Part shown: in pieces, positions 1 through 9,000 of the stretch
How the letters are laid out: the number at the start of each line of letters is the position of its first letter
Numbering within the stretch: position 1 is the first letter of the stretch
From: Metellina segmentata
Taxonomy: Eukaryota > Arthropoda > Arachnida > Araneae > Tetragnathidae
Reading direction: 5' to 3'
Assembly: GCA_947359465.1 (NCBI GenBank)
Contig: OX375877.1
Span: 55,444,944 to 55,508,943, forward strand
Length of the DNA stretch: 64,000 nucleotides
Made by a program: the position numbers and the translations under genes
Notes under the pieces: model-generated
Databases searched by the model: none
The model's input: only the letters and a program-made list of their open reading frames with translations
Told to the model about the DNA's origin: nothing

Positions 1-420
1 TGCCAAAACGCGGTAACAAATAACGTCTTTTTTGCGTGCCACGTAAGAGAAATATATATATATAGATAAATATTTCAAAGCTTCCCATTTTATACAGTAA
101 ATATTTGGTTTCTTAAACGCGTGTAGGTAAGGATCAATCGAATGCATCGTGATCCTCAGAACTGACGCAATGTTTGAAACTCTCTCCAGTCATTCGCCTT
201 CAAAAGAATCATCTCACACTTCGGAATCCTTGAAATACGAAAAAGCCCGTGGCGTTCCAGTGTATCACTGTCATTGGACTTCTTTTATGATCCGGTCTAA
301 ATAGCTTACTGCTCAGCCCCATTGACTAAAGAAGGGGAAAGCATTCATTTTGCTCAAACCCTGACACTTTTAAAGAGAACTCGCTTTTTGGGGGTGACGC
401 TTTCGACAACACTACAGGGA

Positions 421-647
421 TTTGCCATGCCGTCAAGATGGTTAAAGATAAACATGTTACTATATTAGTTGATAGGTTGAAACTAGCATATCGATTGGCT
501 GCAAATGCACCAAATACACATATTGAATTCAGAAAACCAAATGTAAGCAAATATGACTAAATTGTTTGCCTCCCACTTGATGATAGTAAACAGTGCACCA
601 CACGTCGTGGTAAAGAAATTAGGAAACCTGTAAGATTCCAGGTTTAA
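421..647 (+). pseudogene. Ty3/Gypsy pol 3' remnant (integrase C-terminal tail)
   Basis: The frame from about 430 to 560 reads HAVKMVKDKHVTILVDRLK followed by LAYRLA. This matches the tail of Ty3/Gypsy pol polyproteins, where a 'V.+DRLKPAY' motif follows the integrase. A stop near 558 and a frame change precede a second piece reading TTRRGKEIRKPVRFQV and a stop at 645-647, the usual basic 'TRSGR.VR.P' pol terminus. It is the end of an old retrotransposon that begins left of the window. No LTR could be delimited after it. Broken copy, not expected to be expressed. Confidence 0.72.
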
Positions 648-2305
648 TTAATAATTGTATCTAATCAGTCAAGAGTAAATAACCATGTCTAACAAAAAAT
701 TTCCTTCAGTATGTTTATTTGGTATGTAACTATAAATTGGTATGATTATTGATACGTGTTTATTTGCAGAATGCACCTTTTGGCTATGATTTTGAGTCAA
801 TTGTATTTAATTTAAAAAGGGAATACATTATAGTTAATAGACTTGAGACCAATCTATAGCAGTTGATTTTGGAATGCTTAAATTTATGCAATTATTTTTT
901 TCATACAACTGAAAAAGAAAAAGTTATTATGTTTATTCATATTATGTCTTGATCTTATTACTTGTATTAACTATCAATTCCCTTGGCCCATCAGCAGGTA
1001 TAATAGGAAAAGTGTTATGTATGTTAATTCTGCAGTAAAACAACTTTTCTTTTATTATACCATTATTTCTTCACAATGAATACCTCTTTGGATCCAGTGT
1101 TGTTGTAACTATCTATATTGTCAGTACTTTCTCCTGCCATGGTTTCTAGGTATCGTAACTTAGTAACTCGTACTGGTAAGGGAGTAATGTTGGGACAAGA
1201 AATTATCCATCTTAAAACTAGATGGCATCACTAATCCAAGGTAGTTGTAGTGTGTTGTTGATTTAATTAAGCAAAGGCTTTTCAATGGCACACATAATTG
1301 TGAATTGTATTAAAAATAAAATTAATTATCATGTTTAATACAAATTTCTCTATATAGACTTAATAAATGTGCTTTGTTGTACCGATAATTATTTGTTACA
1401 ATAATTTTATTAATATAATTTTTTTTGTAACTGTCATAAAAACTACAATGTGCAGAAAGTAGTAGTCTTGATAAAACGTGATTGATACTACCATTTTACA
1501 ATGCTTGATCTTGCTTGACTGTTTAAAAAATTGAAATTGTCTCTATTCATCCTGTCTTCAATTATTCAACTAAAGAATTACGCAACCATCAGAAGGAATG
1601 ATTTAAGCAAATTATCGAAACAAACTGGTCAAAAGAACACCTATAAAGCTAACATCTACTACTACAAAAATATTCCTACATTTAAATATTGTGTGCATAA
1701 GAAATGCAATATTAAGATGGAGTTCTAGATTGTTGGGTGTTTTGAGGTTATTAAAAAATGAAGTTATTTTTTCACAAATGTTAATGTTTCCTAGCAGTGA
1801 ACACAGGAATACTGAAATCATTTCTGCTTATAAATTTAAAAAACTCTTGAATAATCAGAGTAAATTGGCGAGTTTCTGTAGGAAAAGAAAAATAAGTTGT
1901 CTAAACGTTCTAAAGTTTAAGAATTTTCAACAAAAATTAATTTTTAGATAACATTTGTGCAGTTTTATTCATTTTTGTTTAAAATTTGACTACTCACAAT
2001 AACTTTTCGCCCAAAACGAGTGCGTGACTTTGAAGTAGATCGAAAATGAAATTTTTGACATGGAATTATACTCTAGAAATGAATTTATTAGTATTTTGAT
2101 GATCTTTTTCTCATCCACTCCCAAAGAAAGTATCTGAGTGCATTTAATTTCGTTTACAAATATTCAAATATCGAAAATTAAGTTGAAAACTTTCAATGTT
2201 CTATTCTTCCCGTCACTAAAAAGGGGATATCCGAGACCTCAAACAAAACTACTTTTAACAGTGGAATACAGTTTTCTCTTTCGTTTAATCATTCCATACG
2301 TCTGT
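648..2305. other. AT-rich intergenic DNA, no gene seen
   Basis: No exon with convincing splice sites, no known domain and no clear terminal repeats were found. Two short plus-strand open frames (1531-1728 and 1691-1951) are Lys/Asn/Ile-rich, as random AT-rich DNA would give, and resemble nothing I know. The 3' LTR of the Gypsy remnant may lie at the start of this stretch. Confidence 0.5.
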
Positions 2306-2399
2306 TGTTTTATGTGATTATGAAGTTTGTTTTATGTGAGTATAAAGTTTGTTTTAAGTGAGTATGAAGTCTGTTTTAAGTGAGTAAGAAGCTTGTTTA
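2306..2399. repeat. 22-bp tandem repeat, about 4 copies
   Basis: Four consecutive 22-bp units of the form TGTTTTAWGTGAGTATGAAGTT (W = A or T; shown once) start at 2306, 2328, 2350 and 2372, with a 6-base partial fifth. They differ at a few positions. Minisatellite downstream of gene A. Confidence 0.8.
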
Positions 2400-2885
2400 C
2401 ATCTCCTCCCACATATGAATCAAGAGTACGAAATGAAAACAAGATTTTGAAAAGATAGGTAAACGGAGGAAAAATGTTATCTTTCTTATACCTTCAACTT
2501 TGCGCTTGGGCAGTTTGCTAGCTCCTAAGAGCCAGACTGGGCATATTAGTCGAATGGACAGTTCAATACTGGCGGCAGACGCAAGATTTTATCTCTTGCT
2601 CTCCATAGGTACCACAACTTAAACTAAAAATTGGACAACATTTAAAAATACGAGAATATTTCGCCCGATAAAGAAAATAATATCACTAAATGTAGTCAAA
2701 TTTTATTTTTTATTTGCACACCAATTTTGAATAAGAAGGGCCCTAATCGGACAAATAAATTTAAATAGGTCGAAAATATTCAATGTACCAAGAAAACACT
2801 TCATCTTTATAAAGATTTATAATATGAACTGGAATTAATTTACAGGAGATAACAAAGTTTTATGAGTGTAAAGTAAGCATTTCTC

Positions 2886-3050
2886 CTAACCTACTACAAG
2901 GCCAGTAACCTCGTGAATCCAATCAAGGTTGGAGTGCACTGCAGAGAAAAATCGTGGATATCTATATATTGTACAGCCACCCCAGGAGGACAGGCCTTTC
3001 AAATAGTATCTTCCTTCGTATAAGTACATCAAAGGTTTTCCACTTTCACC
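2886..3050 (-). CDS. Gene A last exon (Ser195 region to stop)
   Basis: Acceptor CTTCCAG at 3051-3057 and stop TAG at 2886-2888; 55 codons including the stop, phase 0. It begins GESGKPL, the counterpart of GDSGGPL, and continues through GLSSWGGC (Trp215 region) to the terminal helix with DWIHEV. The nucleophile Ser195 and Gly193 are kept, but Asp194 is Glu and Gly197 is Lys. AATAAA-type sites on the minus strand lie within about 200 bp downstream (around 2700-2715). Confidence 0.85.
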   Translation of the reverse strand, partial: GESGKPLMYLYEGRYYLKGLSSWGGCTIYRYPRFFSAVHSNLDWIHEVTGLVVG

Positions 3051-6000
3051 CTGGAAGTTAATACATGAAAAGCTTCAATATATATAAATAAAAGGAAATT
3101 ATTGTGTTTTTCTATTTGGCAGTATGAATATTTTTTGAAAACCATGTAAAGAGAGTTTAGATTGAGAAACTGTTTAATGAATCGCCTTAAATACGGACTT
3201 TTTTAAGAGAGTGAGTTAAATTTGTATTTTTTTTTCCATTTTAATACATTTGATACTATTGAGTTTAGTCATCTTATGTCATGTATAAACTGTTTGTGGG
3301 TAAAAAAGTAGTTGAGCCTAATAAGAAATACCCACTAAAATACATAATTTGGATAAATACCCAGGGTAAACCGTAAACTGGGTATCTCGCAAAAATAAAT
3401 GCCCGAGTATTTTGCATCTTTAGAACGTATTATAAATTTGATTGAACAAAAAAAATAGAAACTTTCCACAAGCGAGAACAATATTCTAAGGAAAATTGTC
3501 TAAACATATATTCTAAAGAAAATTCTCAAAAGCACGATCACAACCACCTGTTTTTGCTATCTCTATCTGGTGAGTATGTGTGGTTTGTTTTATCTGCTGG
3601 AGAAGGCCACGACTTCATAGATGTATTTCAACATTTATTGGACATTCTTGGTAAAACATATATATGTTATAAAACAGTTACAGTAGCAGCAGAGAGCCCA
3701 TTTACTGACCGTCCTCTGACCTTTCATCGCCACCCTCCCTAGAGGATGTCTCGTGTCCCCCGCCAACCATTCCTCCCTGTGTTAAATTTGTATTTTTTTT
3801 TCCATTTTAATACATTTGATACTATTGAGTTTAGTCATCTTATGTCATGTATAAACTGTTTGTGGGTAAAAAAGTAATTGAGCCTAATAAGAAATACCCA
3901 CTAAAATACATAATTTGGATAAATACCCAGGGTAAACCGTAAACTGGGTATCTCGCAAAAATAAATGCCCGAGTATTTTGCATCTTTAGAACGTATTATA
4001 AATTTGATTGAACAAAAAAAAATAGAAACTTTCCACAAGCGAGAACAATATTCTAAGGAAAATTGTCTAAACATATTCTAAAGAAAATTCTCAAAAGCAC
4101 GATCACAACCACCTGTTTTTGCTATCTCTATCTGGTGAGTATGTGTGGTTTGTTTTATCTACTGGAGAAGGCCACAACTTCATAGATGTATTTCAACATT
4201 TATTGGACATTCTTGGTAAAACATATATATGTTATAAAACAGTTACAGTAGCAGCAGAGAGCCCATTTACTGACCGTCCTCTGACCTTTCATCGCCACCC
4301 TCCCTAGAGGATGTCTCGTGTTCCCCGCCAACCATTCCTCCCTGTGTTAAATTTGTATTTTTTTTTCCATTTTAATATATTTGATACTATTGAGTTTAGT
4401 CATCTTATGTCATGTATAAACTGTTTGTGGGTAAAAAAGTAGTTGAGCCTAATAAGAAATACCCACTAAAATACATAATTTGGATAAATACCCAGGGTAA
4501 ACCGTAAACTGGGTATCTCGCAAAAATAAATGCCCGAGTATTTTGCATCTTTAGAACGTATTATAAATTTGATTGAACAAAAAAAAATAGAAACTTTCCA
4601 CAAGCGAGAACAATATTCTAAGGAAAATTGTCTAAACATATTCTAAAGAAAATTCTCAAAAGCACGATCACAACCACCTGTTTTTGCTATCTCTATCTGG
4701 TGAGTATGTGTGGTTTGTTTTATCTACTGGAGAAGGCCACAACTTCATAGATGTATTTCAACATTTATTGGACATTCTTGGTAAAACATATATATGTTAT
4801 AAAACAGTTACAGTAGCAGCAGAGAGCCCATTTACTGACCGTCCTCTGACCTTTCATCGCTACCCTCCCTAGAGGATGTCTCGTGTTCCCCGCCAACCAT
4901 TCCTCCCTGTGTTAAATTTGTATTTTTTTTTTTCCATTTTAATACATTTGATACTATTGAGTTTAGTCATCTTATGTCATGTATAAACTGTTTGTGGGTA
5001 AAAAAGTAGTTGAGCCTAATAAGAAATACCCACTAAAATACATAATTTGGATAAATACCCAGGGTAAACCGTAAACTGGGTATCTCGCAAAAATAAATGC
5101 CCGAGTATATTGCATCTTTAGAACGTATTATAAATTTGATTGAACAAAAAAAAAATAGAAACTTTCCACAAGCGAGAACAATATTCTAAGGAAAATTGTC
5201 TAAACACATTCTAAAGAAAATTCTCAAAAGCACGATCACAACCACCTGTTTTTGCTATCTCTATCTGGTGAGTATGTGTGGTTTGTTTTATCTACTGGAG
5301 AAGGCCACGACTTCATAGATGTATTTCAACATTTATTGGACATTCTTGGTAAAACATATATATGTTATAAAACAGTTACAGTAGCAGCAGAGAGCCCATT
5401 TACTGACCGTCCTCTGACCTTTCATCGCCACCCTCCCTAGAGGATGTCTCGTGTCCCCCGCCAACCATTCCTCCCTGTGTTGGTCGGAGAACCTCAGAAC
5501 GTCACCTTTGTAAATGCATTTTAAATAATTTTATTAGTTAAAATAACTGTTTTATATGTAATACCTCGCATATAGACCGATCTTTATCGGTAGCACAAAT
5601 CATATTTTCTCTTGAAAATTTGGGATTGTCCATCAAACATAAATTTGGAGACCAAGCCATCATATCGCCTGTTAGTAGAACATCACTTACAGGATCATCT
5701 GAAATGTTTTTGTTTGAATATTATTTTACGTTGATTACATCTAAATTAAAGTCTTAATCACTGATAGTTAACCCCAAAAGAGAATATGATACATCGTTTT
5801 GTTTAAGCTAAGGTTTCGTATATTTTCACAGAATTTCAGCAAACATTTATGCTGGAAAAGCAAATTAATTGGTAACTGAATTTGAGTATTTCTAGCTTTA
5901 GGGTACTAAGAAATAAGTTCAATTAAAAACAAGAAAATGCGTTAAATTGTCTTAACCCTTTCTTGTGAAGGGATTTCTCCAAACTATAAAAATTCCTAGT

Positions 6001-9000
6001 CTACTTGTAGAGAGGTGTTTAGCAGTAAGCACCTGACATGGGCTTATACAAACGCTATCTATCGATCAAGAGCGTAAGATCTTTTCAAATGCTTTTGATG
6101 GCTTATCGAATGGCCTCAGGATATTTGTGCTTAGAAAGGTTAGTTTAGAAAAAAGAGCTTGAAAATGCTTCAAAAGTCTTCTCTTCAGATATTAATCATA
6201 GGTTAAACAAACATCTAAACGTTTTCTACCTTTAATATGAGAAAGACGTACTGTACCATTTGGTACCAGTGGAAATGGGTTCAGAAATTTATCATACACT
6301 CCTATCTGTAATATTTTTTCAATTCTCATATCAAATGTCGTTTCATAAGTGAGTGAAGAAAGACCACCATGTGTTTGATGAGTTAGACAGCAATTCGGTA
6401 TTCGGCGAGAAAAGAACGTAGATAATCTAGGCGTTGCAACATGACGCGAAAAGTAAGTTAACATTTCCACTCTTCTACGTTTTTTTTTGCAAAACTCTCT
6501 ACTATTATAAAATGAAGTTCGTGTATTAGGTGTTCGCCGTGTCCTGACGAATCTATGGCACTTACAATAGTGAAATTTGGCAACAGCATAAAGATATGGC
6601 AGATTTAAAATTTAATTTTTTCGTTTCCGTTTTCATTTTGCTCGGAGGAATGATTTTCCAACAGACGATAAAAAACAAAGCTTTAACTTTAGTTTTTTGT
6701 TCTTTTTTTTCTATCTCATAGAGACCGTTAATAATGCAGTAAAAATTTCAACGCATTTGAAATCTGCGGAAAATTTCACATTCGATGAATGCCTAAAAGT
6801 ATGATTTAAATTGATTATCTTTTATATTTTTGCAAGAGAATGTGATGTCACGCTAACATTCGTGTTCCAAAAATAAACAGATTACATTTCTAGCCCTCTA
6901 ACGATTCCAGCTAAATAAAACAAAGAAAATAAAAAAAATTTTGGCTAGCATTATTTAGATCTTTTTTGTAACATCGGAATCATTAAAGATAGATTGAAAA
7001 TTTCAACGGATTTGAAATCTGAGGAAAATTTTACACCAGAGAGATATCTTATACGTTAGATTTTCTTTTAATAAATTATATTTCAATTAAATATTTATAT
7101 TTTTTCGTTTGCAAGGCAAACTACCACACGGGCAATGTGACCTCCACGAAAATAACTGTCGCGGGCAACGCCCATTTTCACAAACTAACACCACGGGAAA
7201 TGTGACTCCCACAAAAAGAACTGCCACGGGAAACTCTGTGATAGCTGTTATCCAATAGGCTACGAATTCGTATTTGGTTTGCTTCGCAAACCAATAACAC
7301 CACAAAAGCAAATGGTACGGGCAATGCCGGGCTAGCCTAGCAGTGGCTAGTAAAGAATAATCTACTGTGCTATATTAATCTTATGGGACCAGAGTATCCA
7401 TTTATTGTGGTTCAGAAGTATATATAAGGATTAGATAAATAAAATTTTTCTAATTGAATAGCAGTGGTTGGAATTTTTTTTCCCATTAAAACAAGTGACA
7501 TATTCCAATGAGCGTCGTCATATACGATCGTGAGACTTTTTACAGATCTATAGGGTATGTGTATATCCAAGTTGACATCAAGTATCAAAAAATATTCTTT
7601 AAATAAATTCTATATTCTCCTCGAAGTAAGAAGACGGACCCTTACACCAATAAAATTAACATTTATTTATACGAGGGTAAGTCAAAAATTACCTATACTT
7701 TTTGTTCTACAACTTTATTAAACAAAGATAGTCGTGCAACAGATACATTATATTTCGATACAGTCTCCACCTCGAGCAATGCACTTTGTCCAGCGAGGCA
7801 CAAGTTTCCGCATGCTTTCCTGGTAGAAGGTTTTCGGTTGGTCGTGAAGCCACTTTTGCACCGCATCCCGAACGTCCATGTCTGAGGCAAATCAACGACC
7901 TCTCAAAGCTTCCTTGAGCGGCCCAAAGAGATGTAAATCTGAGGAAGCGAGATCTGGGCAGTAGGAAGGTTGTTCCAGAATCTCAAAGCCCAACCTGTTG
8001 ATTGTTTCGATAGTGTTATGGGCCGTTTGCGGCCGTTAGTTGTCTTGCAACAACAAAACTTTCTTTGAGTGTAGACCACGGCATTGGTTTCGAATTGTTG
8101 GTTCCAGCTTATTGACCAACAAATCATAGTACCTCGAACTGTTTACGGTAGTACCCCTGTCCAAGTAGTCGTCCAGTATAGGGCATTTTTCCTCCCAAAA
8201 CAGGATTAATTTAACCTTCCCAGCCGATGGCAAGGTTTTTAATTTTTTCCAGCTCCCTCTTTTTGTGTTACGCTCGTTCGGAAACTTTTAAACATTTCGA
8301 TTTAAAAAAAAAAAAAACGATTTTGAGCGATAAAGCACTTTTTCCGTATTGTGATAAAAGTCTCCGTTGAATTTCAGCACCTTTCACACCCTCTGACCAC
8401 AAAAATCGGATCACTCCTCGTTGCTCCTCTTTGGTGCAATCTGATAGCGGAACTGACATGCTTACGCTCTTGTTACATTACACGTTACCACAGACACATG
8501 CGCATGCGGCCGCCACATATCTTTGTTTAATAAAGTTGTAGAATTAAAAGTGTAAGTAATTTTTGACTTACCCTCGTAGTAGGCATTATTCCACTTTATT
8601 ATTGTTCCATTATTCCAAGTCAAATGAAACTTTAGGTAAGATTGTACGGGAATAACAAGAGGTGTTCGGATACTTTCTTTACCTGCTGTAAAAATGATAT
8701 TTTGTATCCATATTTGCAACTTATTCTTAAGAATGAATATTTACCGTGCTTTCTCTATATATCAGTACTTATATGAGATAATTACATCTTGACATTCGTC
8801 CCCAACTGACTGATGTCAGATTAAGATGCTCAAATAAATTTTCTTCCGCCCTAGGCAAGCATATTGGTCTGTATTCATTGATCATTCCAGTAGCAGGTTC
8901 CTTCAATTGCAAAAGAGCTAGATCGTTGTCGTACGCATTATGTTTGGCAAACAATATGGGGCGAGATCCTACTTCCACATCGAATTTCCTGAAATTTTCC

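Noticed and set aside
1531..1951. Two overlapping plus-strand frames as small genes
   Set aside because: Composition matches random AT-rich DNA; no splice or homology support.
3554..5440. Four 62-codon frames repeated in the 565-bp array
   Set aside because: Each starts only with TTG, lies in an intron on the opposite strand of gene A and is conserved merely because the DNA unit is.
6192..6470. Ionotropic receptor exon
   Set aside because: Only a vague resemblance over about 20 residues; kept as an unknown open frame instead.
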